A stretch of 14,005 nt of DNA, taken from contig JABUQX010002544.1 of NCBI GenBank assembly GCA_015478945.1, positions 1 to 14,005 of the forward strand. The letters are read 5' to 3'. Shown here piece after piece: positions 1 to 8,639 of this stretch (positions within the stretch are counted from its first letter, which is position 1; every line of letters starts with the position of its first letter). The position numbers were made by a program, and so were the translations under genes. The notes beneath the pieces are model-generated. The model was given only the letters and a program-made list of their open reading frames with translations. It was not told where the DNA came from and ran no database searches. The stretch comes from Trachelipus rathkii (lineage: Eukaryota; Arthropoda; Malacostraca; Isopoda; Trachelipodidae).

Positions 1-816
1 CGGTCCTTTCTTTTATAAACTCGGCTTCGCACATAGCCGCAGGCGAGTTTTTCTCACCTCAAGAGAAGTTTTGTCCTCAAGGAATTTATCTCTCAGCCAC
101 TATCTATTTTATTAACTCACATTCATTTAGCTGATTTTCTCTCCAATTTTTTCCTAACTTTATGTAATAACGTCGAAGTTCAAAAATTTCAATTAGAATT
201 TATTCACTCCATTACCCTCCATTTCCATTCTCCATCATTCTTTCTTTCATTTACTTCTTTATTTCAATCCGATTAACTAATAAGTAATACGAGTTTTCTC
301 AATAGTGGGTCGTCTAAGAAACTTATGTGCAATATTTCACTTTCATTTTCCAAAGCATTACATATTCTTCGAGCAAAACCTCTAATCTCAAAAAAAATCA
401 TTATATCCAATGCACCATATATAAATTACGAATAAGGCTATTTGCGCATGCACAAATTCCATAACAGTACGAACGAACCACTAAGTGGTCTCAACTTGCA
501 TATATATCAACATTAAACTTTAACCAAAGAAACCTAATATCAACTAGGACTTCATTATGTTGATTAATATAAACCTATTACAAGAGCTCTCTTCCACCCT
601 CGAATGCCACTTTGTATTACCGCAGTAATAATATCAGACAATTAAAATATTCTAAAGGAGAATCTCCAACTCTTATCGATGGCCTAAGATATATTTATCT
701 TTCAAAACCATAATATTCGTTTTCCCGATTCTTCAACTATTACAGCACCATACATCCCCAGTCAATTGTTGTGTGAAAAAAAGGCTTCCTCTCTCTTTCT
801 TAAGGATCACCGTCTG
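1..816. other. AT-rich, pyrimidine-biased unique sequence without a gene
   Basis: The plus strand is rich in T and C and has frequent stops in all frames. No open frame of useful length, no tRNA fold and no recognisable transposon end is visible. The only local structure is a 7-bp inverted repeat (AAACTCG at 17-23, CGAGTTT at 44-50) around a 20-nt loop containing GGCT and AGCC. I assign no function. The C+T bias grows towards the right and passes into the CT microsatellite. Confidence 0.6.
17..50. repeat. Small inverted repeat (hairpin)
   Basis: AAACTCG at 17-23 pairs perfectly with CGAGTTT at 44-50. The 20-nt interior can add a short GGCT/AGCC helix (23-26 with 35-38). The length does not fit a tRNA and nothing else is attached to it, so it may be chance. 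Confidence 0.35.
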
Positions 817-899
817 CTCCTCTCTCTCTCCTCTCCTCTCTCTCTCTCTCTCATCTCTCTCTCTCCTCTCCTTCTCTCTCTCTCTCTCTCTGCTCTCTC

Positions 900-932
<33 letters not shown>
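817..932. repeat. (CT)n microsatellite
   Basis: This is nearly continuous CTCTCT with occasional CC or TG interruptions, and it ends exactly where reverse-transcriptase-like coding sequence begins at 933. A leucine/serine-rich open frame crosses it (from 766), but that frame is only a translation of the repeat and is not a gene. The abutment suggests that the LINE is 5'-truncated at or near the microsatellite, or that the repeat grew within the element. Confidence 0.95.
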
Positions 933-933
<1 letters not shown>

Positions 934-1427
934 AGCAAGCTCCTAAGAGGTTGGGTGTTCTAAGAAGTCTTCAGAAATTTTGTTACCACCAAAGTTGCTT
1001 GCTCTCTCTCTACAGGGGCGCTGTTCGACCTTGCATGGAGTATGGTTCCACAAATACTAGTCTCCATGATAAAGTAGAATCCATGGTTATTATATCTGAT
1101 AAATCGCTTCTCCCATCACTTACTCTCTCCAATATCTTTCTGGCAGACGAACTGATGCTTCACTTTGTTCAAACTTTCGCTATTACAATGACACTCTTGG
1201 TCTGAACTCTTCTTCGTTTGACTAGAGCTCCTGCTAATCGTCTTTCTATGCAAACTCGTCTATTCTCTGTTCAATCCTCCGACCCGAGACTTAACAGCTA
1301 TGCTCAATCTTTCATGTACTCCATCGGTAAAGATTGGAACACCTTCTTACTTCAATTCTCATATTTCCACACTTCCTTTGACTTGTATTATTTTCATCTC
1401 CTTCTATCAGGTTATCTTGAATATTAG
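933..1427 (+). mobile_element. Degenerate non-LTR retrotransposon: C-terminal end of the reverse transcriptase ORF (Jockey/CR1-like)
   Basis: This is the tail end of a LINE reverse-transcriptase protein, downstream of the catalytic palm, which is absent. The first piece (933 to about 1092) reads KQAPKRLGVLRSLQKF, then LLSLYRGAVRPCMEYGS and HDKVESM. That is the thumb/C-terminal signature seen in arthropod Jockey- and CR1-like elements (KLGVL..., YRG.VRPCMEY.S..W, ...VES). The frame then changes: about 1136-1222 gives SGRRTDASLCSNFRYYNDTL. It changes again at about 1218, giving RAPANRLSMQTRLFSVQSSD, then SYAQSFMYSIGKDWNTF and FDLYYF before a TAG at 1425-1427. The GK.WN motif followed by an F/L-rich end is the usual C terminus of these ORF2 proteins. 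At least two frameshifts, and loss of the expected residues after EYGS, make it non-functional. The family assignment is from motif memory, not a search. Confidence 0.85.
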
Positions 1428-1511
1428 ACTGAAAAAGGACCCGTTTTTTTGTTTGTTTTTTTCAATTCTGCTAGAAGCAATGTAGGCCTCTGTATTTTTT
1501 ATCACAGAGGT
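1428..1511 (+). mobile_element. Probable 3' UTR of the LINE, with a terminal hairpin
   Basis: This is the 84-base stretch between the end of the reverse-transcriptase frame and the start of the TA array. It includes a T-rich run and, at its very end, a perfect 7-bp inverted repeat (CCTCTGT 1487-1493, ACAGAGG 1504-1510) with a 10-nt loop. Many non-LTR elements end in a short stem-loop followed by a simple repeat tail that their own reverse transcriptase recognises. The position here fits that, but the assignment is inference. The TA tract begins two bases after the stem. Confidence 0.5.
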
Positions 1512-2446
1512 TATATATATATATATACTATATATATATATCACTACTAAAAGAGTAAATATAGATATACTATATATAATTATATATAAGTATATATATA
1601 TATAGATATATATAATCAACTACTAATGATGTAATACTACTATATATAGATATAAGTAATGCTTCGTATATAATATATATCATATACATATCAATAGTAT
1701 ATATAATACTATATATAATATCATTATATATAATATATATATAATATATATAATTATATATATATTATAAACTATATATAATACTATATATATATATATA
1801 TATATATATCATATATATACATACTATATATATTACCTATATAATAATATATATATAATATATATATATATAAATATATGTACTATTATATATATATATT
1901 ATACTATACATATATTATATATATACTACTAATATTAATAATATATATAAATATTACACATATATATACCTATATATATACTATAAATATATATATATTA
2001 CCATAGCTATATATAATATATATATATATAACTATTATTTAATTTTTATAATAGTATATATACTATATATATAACACTATACTATACTATATAGTATATA
2101 TATATATCACGTATATATAGTAATATATATATAGACTATATAGATATACTATATATAATATATATATATATATACTATACTATCATAGTATATATATTAT
2201 ATACTTATATACTATATATATATATATATATTATTATACTATATATATCTTATATACTATACTTATATATATATATACTAGGTATAATACTATATATATA
2301 TACTATATATATATATATATACTACCTATATACTTATAACTATATATACATACTACTATATATATATATATATATATATTATACTATACTATCATATATT
2401 ATATATATATTATATCAGATATACTACATATATATATATATACTAC
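1512..2446. repeat. Degenerate (TA)n array, block 1
   Basis: About 0.93 kb of almost pure A and T dominated by TATATA, interrupted every 5-20 bases by single bases, mostly C on this strand (TATACTATAT). My hand count for 1561-2400 is about 66 C and 21 G. The block starts directly after the LINE 3' hairpin. No genes are present; the small minus-strand open frame at its left edge only translates the repeat. Confidence 0.95.
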
Positions 2447-2715
2447 GTACTTCAATATATAACTTCAGTATATCACAACTTTTTATATTATCTTACAGTT
2501 CAATAAATCTGCAATGAAGTTTTTTCCATTTGAATCGCGCGTAAAATCGGAAACATTCAAACACCTTGGCTACCCAAAAACCCTTACCCGGACAAACGGA
2601 CATTGTAAAGATTCAAGACTCTTGAAACGATAAACACATACGAGTTATCGTCAAGTTTTGAAGACTTTTCATCTCTATCATCCATATGGGGAGGCATCAT
2701 AGTTAAACATGCTAG
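2447..2715. other. Unique-sequence island between TA arrays
   Basis: About 270 bases of normal complexity, for example around GAATCGCGCGTAAAATCGG and CCCTTACCCGGACAAACGG. All frames contain stops at short intervals. No transposon end, tRNA or splice arrangement stands out. It may be original sequence split by array growth or insertion. Confidence 0.5.
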
Positions 2716-3002
2716 GTATATATATATACTATATATATAGTATAGTGTACTATATATATATATATTACTTCATATATACTATATATATATATCTCATATA
2801 TAGTACTATACATACCTATATATATCAAAAATATACTATATATATATATATATAGTATATATATAATATATATAATATATATATATATAATATATATATC
2901 ATACTATATATATAATATATACTAAACTATATATATATATATAAACTATACATAATATATATAACTAATATACTATACATATTATATAATATATCATACC
3001 TA
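2716..3002. repeat. Degenerate (TA)n array, block 2
   Basis: The same TATATA character as block 1, with interruptions that are nearly always C on this strand. I count about 23 C against 2 G in 2761-3000. It lies between two islands of ordinary sequence. Confidence 0.93.
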
Positions 3003-3437
3003 TATCCGTTAAATGCAGCTCTTAAACGCCTATCTATTACCTATTTATATTTACTTCTGGCCCTTTAGATGCTACTTCTATATTACACACAGTTATTTGC
3101 AAACTATTTTTATTAATTAGCAATTTATATAAAATCAATAAAACAAATCAATTATAAACATAAATTAACAATCCTAACAGTTAAAGAGCATCAGCTTGTC
3201 TTCACTCTCTGGAACCCTGATTAAAGCCTGTCACTTGCCAGAATGGCAGCATTTCATCTGCCTAGAGGAACGGAACAAGCCTTTTGCTTTATAATAATAT
3301 GGAACCAACCCTGACGGATTTATATTGGCTTTTTACTGATTTTAATATGTGCCCAATTAATAACAAATAGTTATCAAAACTAAACTGAAAATTTGTCGAA
3401 TACTAAAGTTACACTAAGAGTGCAACATAAGTTATAC
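3003..3437. other. Unique-sequence island; no gene recognised
   Basis: About 430 bases of normal complexity between two TA arrays. The segment 3181-3290 is less AT-rich than its surroundings and has a 34-codon open stretch on the plus strand containing GTLIKACHLPEWQHFICLEE. It has no start codon or stop-free extension to support a gene. Nothing here matches a family I know. Confidence 0.4.
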
Positions 3438-3484
3438 TCTATATATATATAGTATATATATATATATATTACTATATATTATAA

Positions 3485-3529
<45 letters not shown>

Positions 3530-3699
3530 ATTATATATATACTATATAATATACTATACTCCTGGCTATACTATAATACTATACTATATACTATATATTA
3601 TATATATTATCTAATAATATAACTATAAGTATATATATATATATATAATACTACCTATATATATACTAGTATACTATATTATAATATATTACTATATAC
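3438..3699. repeat. Degenerate (TA)n array, block 3
   Basis: TATATA repeat with TAC/CTA interruptions and one short break (TCCTGGC near 3560). It resembles blocks 1 and 2 and again carries mostly C-type interruptions on this strand. Confidence 0.93.
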
Positions 3700-3880
3700 T
3701 CAGGATCGGCAAGCACTAACGCGCGGACCATGAGCGATGTTTTAGCTGCTGGGTACCATTATTATCCCTCATCTTCGCATCCCCATTTCAAATTGTTTTT
3801 AAAAATTGATAAACAAAATTATATTTCCTTTATAGGGTAAACTTGTTACTCATAAGTACTAATTAGCAATAGTAACTTGA

Positions 3881-3964
3881 AGTCAGTAGTCAGTAGTAGT
3901 AGTATAGTAGTCAGTAAGACGAGTAGTCAGTAGTCAGTAGTAGTACGTAGTATAAGTAATAATA
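3881..3964. repeat. AGT / AGTCAGT short tandem array
   Basis: The tract mixes AGTAGT triplets with AGTCAGTAGT-like decamers and 7-mers and ends in TAATAATAAT. The mixture suggests a trinucleotide repeat with a C-containing higher-order unit rather than a pure microsatellite. It has no coding capacity. Confidence 0.9.
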
Positions 3965-4072
3965 ATATGCTGTAGAAAATTAAGCCATCTCGTTTCAGTA
4001 ATTTTGTTTTTAAAAATAAAAAGCTTAAAAGAAAACGTCAAATATATCTCTCGGAAACTTCACTTAAACTTT

Positions 4073-4419
4073 TTATGGATAAATTATATTGCGGTATCGG
4101 CCAATTCCGGAACGTCCACTACATAAATCAATATAAATAATTATTTTTTTTGTTTCTATTTCTAAAACTAAAGAAAAAGGTTCGATTTGCCTGGCGTTAT
4201 TTGGCTGGTCCATAAATCCGTTAGAATTGTCAAAATGATCGAGCATAACTTCTTTGAACATTTTATACGCGCCGATTTTTGACCAAATAAAAGTGCGAAA
4301 ATGCAACATTTAGCGGCGACCATAAAGACCGTACGTTCTCTGCACGTTTCTAACATCTCACTGTTTATTTCTGACATGTTACTATCTTTCATTTGAATAA
4401 ATCTGAACACTTTCAACAT
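4073..4419 (-). pseudogene. Two overlapping minus-strand open frames, possibly one broken coding piece
   Basis: Two frames overlap. The upstream one (4419 to 4168, 83 codons) begins MLKVFRFIQMKDSNMSEINS and continues through ETCRERTVFMVAAKC. The other (4309 to 4073, 78 codons) contains MFKEVMLDHFDNSNGFMDQP and RQIEPFSLVLEIETKK. The amino-acid content is varied rather than repeat-derived, and GC content is higher than on either side. The natural reading is a single frame with a shift near 4250-4300. I do not recognise a domain. It could equally be chance open frames in AT-rich DNA. Confidence 0.2.
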
Positions 4420-4447
4420 TTTTTAATAGAAAACAAAAATAAATTAC

Positions 4448-4516
4448 CTGAAAATGCTTGCAAACTTGAAAATATTCAAGGAACTTGCTAGTTCCATCAC
4501 TACTATCTACATTTGT
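4448..4516 (-). other. Candidate 69-bp internal exon (minus strand)
   Basis: On the minus strand a good 3' splice site (ATATTCTTTCAG) ends just before 4516, and a 5' splice site (CATTTTCAG|GTAATT) follows 4448. Between them is an open segment of exactly 23 codons, phase 0 at both ends, including SSDGTSKFLEYFQVCKHF. No partner exon could be placed: acceptor-like sites just downstream all open onto early stops. Pairs of such sites also occur by chance, so this is a candidate only. Confidence 0.2.
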
Positions 4517-4999
4517 CTGAAAGAATATTCATCATATAATTAAATAATAATAATCATAAAAATTCATGGTATCACCAAATGTTCGTCAAAAGCGAATTTC
4601 GGCGTATTTACTATCAATTGGAAAGCCAAAACCTGCATGGACCAAAAGTAAAATTATATTCTTGAAGCCTTTTCATTAAATTCACAAGATTGCGCAGATA
4701 ATTACTTTATTTCTCACTTTCATTAGAATAAATTTTATAAGACACACTTATAGCTGATAAAATAATAATAAGTTAGACGTAAATGTCACTCACTCATAAT
4801 AGATGACACATTTTTTTATTTTAGACATAAACACACATATCGAAAGCCTCTTGAACACAAATCTGCGCACAAAACGCACCTATAACTATCATCGGTACCA
4901 GATGACACTCATTTGCGCCTCTATTCCCAATACGGCCATCCAATGATTCATTAACTACTCTGAGAGAGCATAAATGCTCATACGTCACGGCGTGTCGCG
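4517..4999. other. AT-rich sequence, no gene recognised
   Basis: Mostly unique sequence with short poly-A/T runs. A 38-codon plus-strand frame from ATG at 4566 contains RQKRISAYLLSIGKPKPAWT, but it has no supporting context. Composition starts to change near 4850, where C becomes more frequent on this strand. Confidence 0.4.
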
Positions 5000-6662
5000 C
5001 TCACCTTTAACACACAAACACATCCATTATCAACCCTAATACCTTTCCGGATACATCACACACCCTGTTTACGCTGACTACGCGAGCCCTAATTCCACCT
5101 ACTCCCATCGGTCCCTAATCTCTGCTCCATCTATGTACTTACAAGAAGCTCCGCTATCTCCATTCACCACATACAACCTCTCAAATCTGCCATGCACTGC
5201 TAGGTGACACCAGGACCGGCTCTGAAACACGTCACCGTCCATTCATCTAGCGTACAAGGCTAGAGCGCCCCGCCGTCCCATCACTACGTCACTACACCGA
5301 TCGTAAGCGCGATCCGTGCCGGATCGAGTCGACCGTCGTACTGAATCATCGCGCGCCTCGAATGGCGAGATAAAGACAGCGATCTTGCAATAAAATCTCC
5401 GACTGCCAATCTGCACCAGCTCACTCTCCAAGTCTCAACTTCACTACCTTCCCAAATTTCTAATCATCATGCGGCACGCACGAAATACTCAACACACATG
5501 TGGCCTTATTACTCCCAACATCCCACTCAAAAACACCTCTCCAGCACAGTATCCCTTTGTCATCCCAGATGACTACTACGGCTAACCCACTAGCCTCTCA
5601 GCTGAACATGTCCTCATTACTAAGTATACCTTCACAAACCACTCACACATCTCTTCCCACAAGTACACTCTCCCTGTTATTCTCTTTTACATCTTCCTCA
5701 TTCAATATATAATATTCATCTCAGACGGAATCTACACGAAGAGAGTCCCCCTGTGTCGATATTTTGCAGGCACTCTGTTTGCTACGGAAATGCTCACACG
5801 AGCTCTGCCTGCCGATCAGCAGTGCACATACGCCATTTGCCACCACTGGCCACGTAAACTCTCTCAGTGGGGACCTGCTTCTGTCTTCCTGGCTACACAT
5901 CGTAGCCGATGCATACTGCACTCACAAACTGTCCTGCCTGGAGCGTCACCTACATATACTCAACACCAACATCTCCCCTTTGAAAGCCACAGCTGAAAAC
6001 GATTGAATACGTCCTTATTAATGCCCTTACCCGCACATGCTTACCCTAACTCTCACCTCACGTCTCTTCCACGAATGCTCGATTTCATAGTCATGTCCGA
6101 GTTGCTTCCTCCCTCTCTCATACTCTCTGCTCATCGGCGTATCCATCCTGATAATCCTGCATCTCCTTCTCTCATCTCCATAACTACTCGAGTCTCTACC
6201 TCTACTAGCCACATCTCCTCACCTACCTCAAAACCTCCGTGCTCTCCTCGACTCGTCTAGCCAACGACATCAAGCAACATAGTACTTACTAATGTCCTAC
6301 GCCTACTAACGGCTGGACACTCACTTCTTACCGGAAATCCTTCTACACCTACCCTGCGCGCCGCCACTCATACCCAATCTCGATTCCCACCACGCAACAA
6401 GAAGAGCGACACGACAGCCTCTTACTGATACAGCACCCAGAGTACCGCTCACACCTTCAATCAGCACCGGACCATATTCCGATCTAAGCCGACAACACAA
6501 ACAACACACCGACTGCTCACCAAGCACACCAATTCACCGTTCTGCTATATCCTTATCCATCAGGATTAACCCTTCCACCAATCATCGCAACGCACACATC
6601 GCGAGCACGAGCGTCAAACGCACTTGTCAGACGAACTACCAATCCCGCGATTAACAGCGCAA
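5000..6662 (-). other. C-rich island (minus strand G-rich) with broken coding-like frames; origin unknown
   Basis: This 1.7-kb stretch is clearly less AT-rich than the rest, with C well above G on this strand and CpG-rich patches (for example 5260-5380). Minus-strand open pieces include 5431-5243 (62 codons), 5242-5102 (47 codons, directly after a TGA in the same frame), 5921-5721, 6212-6027 and 6527-6321. Plus-strand open frames are also present, so frame alone does not decide the strand. None matches a family I can name. The piece 5242-5102 contains GDSGAS, a string found at the active site of retroviral-type aspartic proteases, but the flanking residues fit only loosely. A decayed transposable element or pseudogene on the minus strand is my preferred but unproven reading. 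Confidence 0.3.
5310..5326. repeat. Short GC-rich hairpin in CpG-rich patch
   Basis: CGATCC (5310-5315) and GGATCG (5321-5326) form a perfect 6-bp stem around GTGCC. It sits in a cluster of three GATC sites within 20 bases. The function is unknown. Confidence 0.4.
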
Positions 6663-6665
6663 CTA

Positions 6666-6902
6666 TCTCAGCCACTCATTGCTCATTACTTCCTGCGTCC
6701 TACTGTCCAACCATACCGGACTACAACTGCACTTGTAAATCGGATTCAGAGCAGCCAGTAGGAGAACACCATTTCCCGTTTCTACTTCTTTCAACTCCTC
6801 ACGCACCACGTAGCGCCATTTTCCGAGCATCCGTCTCACGCCATCACTCAAGAAACTTTTCACATACGCCCTTAATATCGATTGACCGTCGACCTTTTGA
6901 TT
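6666..6902 (-). pseudogene. Minus-strand open stretch of 79 codons, probable coding remnant
   Basis: Between a TGA at 6905-6903 and a TAG at 6665-6663 the minus strand is open for 79 codons. It begins KVDGQSILRAYVKSFLSDGV, continues with RMLGKWRYVVREELKEVETG and has VLLLAALNPIYKC further on. The composition is protein-like: mixed charged and hydrophobic residues without repeats. It overlaps the end of the frame that comes from 7105 in another phase, as expected if one coding sequence has suffered an indel near 6875-6905. There is no recognised domain and no convincing ATG at its left end. Confidence 0.3.
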
Positions 6903-7105
6903 TCATCTAGAGTTTTACACTTGAATTCCGAGGCATCTACCCCATCAAAAAACAATCCAGTAGGTTCCAGCTGCTTCTCTTCATCAGGCATTTTAAAATA
7001 ATTCTTTAACCCCAACTGAACGCCCGTACTGGACCATTTTTTGCCTAGGCCCCGTTAATCAGATTCTTTCGTAAGTCTCCCGACCCTTATCTCCAAAGGT
7101 TCGAG
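6872..7105 (-). pseudogene. Minus-strand coding-like frame with one internal stop
   Basis: Read on the minus strand from 7105, the frame gives LEPLEIRVGRLTKESD, then TAA (7057-7055), then 60 further codons containing KKWSSTGVQLGLKNYF and, from an ATG at 6991, MPDEEKQLEPTGLFFDGVDA, ending at TAA 6874-6872. It is preceded by a good 3' splice-site sequence at 7108-7124, so this could be an exon of a now-broken gene, or part of a decayed element. I recognise no domain. The single stop argues against an active gene unless the sequence has an error there. Confidence 0.3.
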
Positions 7106-7107
7106 GC

Positions 7108-7124
7108 CTGCAAAAGCAAGCACC
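7108..7124 (-). promoter_or_regulatory. Candidate 3' splice site (minus strand)
   Basis: The minus-strand sequence GGTGCTTGCTTTTGCAG is followed immediately by coding-like sequence. The pyrimidine tract and CAG fit a consensus acceptor. The A/T-rich 110 bases upstream of it (7236 down to 7125) would be the intron, with a possible GT donor at 7239 (GACAT|GTAATT). No frame-preserving join of the flanking open frames was found. Confidence 0.25.
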
Positions 7125-7187
7125 AAAATTAAAAGTGATAGGTGTTATAGATTTATGTTAGAAAGATTGAAAGGCGTTCTATATTGC

Positions 7188-7224
7188 AAAAAAAAAAAAC
7201 AAAAAAACAAAAAAAAACACAAAA
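7188..7224. repeat. A-rich tract interrupted by C
   Basis: Runs of 12, 7 and 9 A are separated by single C, then ACACAAAA. It could be an old poly(A) tail of a plus-strand retroposon, but no AATAAA lies in the preceding 30 bases and no element body is recognisable. Confidence 0.7.
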
Positions 7225-7238
7225 TGCGAACTCAATTA

Positions 7239-7415
7239 CATGTCTACTTTATCTTCAGCAGCCTCGTAATGATTAAGACACTCTTCATGGTACGTATGCC
7301 ATGATCTTAACGAAACTGCAAAAAGTTTCTTAGGGGAATCATTTGCTGAGGCGAGGAACAACCTTTTAGCCTCTACTGCAGTAACTGCAACCTTCACTTT
7401 ACTTACTCTTGGCCG
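7239..7415 (-). pseudogene. Minus-strand open stretch of 59 codons with strong protein-like character
   Basis: The minus strand is open from just after TAA 7418-7416 to TAA 7238-7236. It contains VSKVKVAVTAVEAKRLFLAS, KKLFAVSLRSWHTYHEECLN and HYEAAEDKVD. The spacing of charged and aromatic residues in the second half recalls the helical N-terminal Gag region of some LTR retroelements (families related to DUF1759), but that is an impression. The sequence before it is open in a neighbouring phase (ASWLPFPRCITWLTAKSK), which suggests a one-base indel near 7405. No start codon is present in frame. I rate it as a remnant of a gene or retroelement transcribed leftward. Confidence 0.35.
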
Positions 7416-7419
7416 TTAA

Positions 7420-7799
7420 CCATGTTATACATCTAGGGAATGGAAGCCAAGAGGCATTCACAGCAAAATATTATCTTTGTTTAAAAAGTAAGAGGATATT
7501 TTTTCTATCCAAGAAGTTGTCTCATTGTTAAAATGCGTAGTCAGCAACTTTTTGATTAGAATAATTTTTTTTTTTTTATATGAAAAATGTTGCGGAGAGA
7601 ACTGTGACGAACATATTGGTTCTGGAATAATTCTAAGTCAAATGTATAAAATGTTATTTAAACTTATCATCTCTTAAGTATTAATTTGGATCATTATACT
7701 ATATAATTACCTTTCTTTTTTGATATTATTGCAGATAATAACCTCTTTCAATACACATAAGAACAAGACACATAAGAAAATAGGACAGTTAGAATCAAT
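7420..7799. other. AT-rich sequence without a recognised gene
   Basis: Includes a run of 13 T at 7565-7577 and many stops in all frames. The 80 bases next to 7420 continue the coding-like minus-strand signal weakly (see 7239-7415), with an acceptor-like TTCCATTCCCTAG just to the right of 7430. Nothing else stands out. Confidence 0.4.
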
Positions 7800-8249
7800 A
7801 TGCGCGTCAATCAAACCTGTTCCAGTCAAAAAAGATGTAAGATTTCTATATTGTTCGTTTCACCTATATATTTAATTTTTTCATCAATGCAACTGATTAA
7901 CCCGATTACACCAATTACACAAGCCCAACTTCTCTTATTTATGTACGTTCTATATATGTTTGGTTACACTCCGCTTTCCATCCATTTCCATGTTTTTCAG
8001 AGTTGGGGAAATTACGAGCTGGCAAAACAAAAAAGCAGCGACAATGTCGACTGTTTTCGACATTCGCATCAAGCCTTAAAAAGGGAAGGGAGAATACTTC
8101 CACGTCCTAATCCAGCGCACGGTACCGCGTCCTTCACAAGCATTAATCTATTTCTATTTATTTTTTCTCTTTTTGTGTTTGTGTGTGCTGTGTGTGTTCT
8201 GTGTGTGTGTGTTGTGTGTCGTGCCTTCGATGTGCTGTGTGTGTGGTAG
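7800..8249 (+). other. Longest open frame in the window (149 codons), probably not a gene
   Basis: From ATG 7800, residues 1-90 are of ordinary composition with a hydrophobic stretch (about residues 17-75). The last 35 or so are encoded by the GT-rich tract (FVCAVCVLCVCVVC), which is a repeat translation. A strong 3' splice-site sequence (CCATTTCCATGTTTTTCAG, ending at 8000) cuts through the middle, which would argue for an exon starting at 8001 instead. That exon would be short in every frame. No domain, signal peptide or family is recognised. Confidence 0.12.
8043..8064. repeat. Perfect 8-bp inverted repeat
   Basis: AATGTCGA (8043-8050) pairs with TCGACATT (8057-8064) across a 6-nt loop, CTGTTT. 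It lies in the only moderately GC-rich patch of this part of the window. The function is unknown. Confidence 0.5.
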
Positions 8250-8268
8250 TGTGTGTTGGTGTGTCATA
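8166..8268. repeat. Degenerate (GT)n microsatellite
   Basis: GTGTGT runs broken by CTG, TTCT, GCCTTCGATG and TAG. The tract is strongly T+G biased on this strand, and the bias continues at lower density to about 8530. Confidence 0.9.
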
Positions 8269-8339
8269 CCAATTCAAAAAATTATGATGTAGGTGCTGCA
8301 CATGAAGATTTTGATAGTGTGAAAACGAACATTTGATGT

Positions 8340-8379
8340 GTGTTTAGGTGTGTGTAGGTGTGTTCAGGTGTGTTTAGGT
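8340..8379 (+). repeat. Four-copy 10-bp minisatellite, GTGTTTAGGT
   Basis: Four consecutive decamers: GTGTTTAGGT, GTGTGTAGGT, GTGTTCAGGT, GTGTTTAGGT. Copies 1 and 4 are identical; 2 and 3 each differ at one position, both in the variable bases 5-6. Isolated TAGGTGTGT pieces also occur near 8289 and 8469, so the array may once have been longer. Each of copies 1 and 4 contains TTAGG, the arthropod telomere unit, but the period is wrong for a telomere. Confidence 0.8.
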
Positions 8380-8639
8380 GCTATGTTCGGTTTGTAGGTC
8401 GGGTGCGGTAGTCGTCGCTTTAGGCATGGATACTGTTGGTGATGATAGGCTTCTGATCTTGCTCATGTGTAGGTGTGTGTCGCCTCTGTGTATGTGTGTG
8501 TCGTGCTGGTGTGTGTTCTGTTTTTGCCACTTTATCTAGGAGAGGAACATCTCTAAAGAATTTCTTTCTTTCTAAGAATTTCGAACCTTGCAAACCAATC
8601 CCATGCAAAAACCCCAATTGCGTTGTCACATAAATCGGT

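Noticed and set aside
766..963. 65-codon Leu/Ser-rich open frame
   Set aside because: It is the translation of the (CT)n microsatellite and has no independent coding signal.
1407..1619. 70-codon minus-strand Ile/Tyr-rich frame
   Set aside because: It translates the (TA)n array and the antisense of the LINE 3' end.
5500..6260. Plus-strand open frames at 5500-5712, 5764-6006 and 6003-6260
   Set aside because: Ser/Thr/Pro/Leu-rich composition follows from the C-rich strand. No motifs, starts in context or frame continuity were found, and minus-strand frames fit equally well.
7188..7224. Poly(A) tail of a plus-strand retroposon
   Set aside because: There is no AATAAA in the usual position, the A-runs are broken by regularly placed C, and no element body is visible upstream.
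5000..7415. Endogenous viral insertion
   Set aside because: Crustacean genomes can carry such insertions, but no viral protein motif was recognised here, so the idea has no support from the sequence.
8340..8379. Interstitial telomere (TTAGG)n
   Set aside because: The period is 10 bp, not 5, and only two units contain TTAGG.
8420..8629. 69-codon minus-strand frame with THTQRRHTPTHEQ
   Set aside because: Half of it is the antisense of the GT-rich tract; the rest has no recognisable feature.
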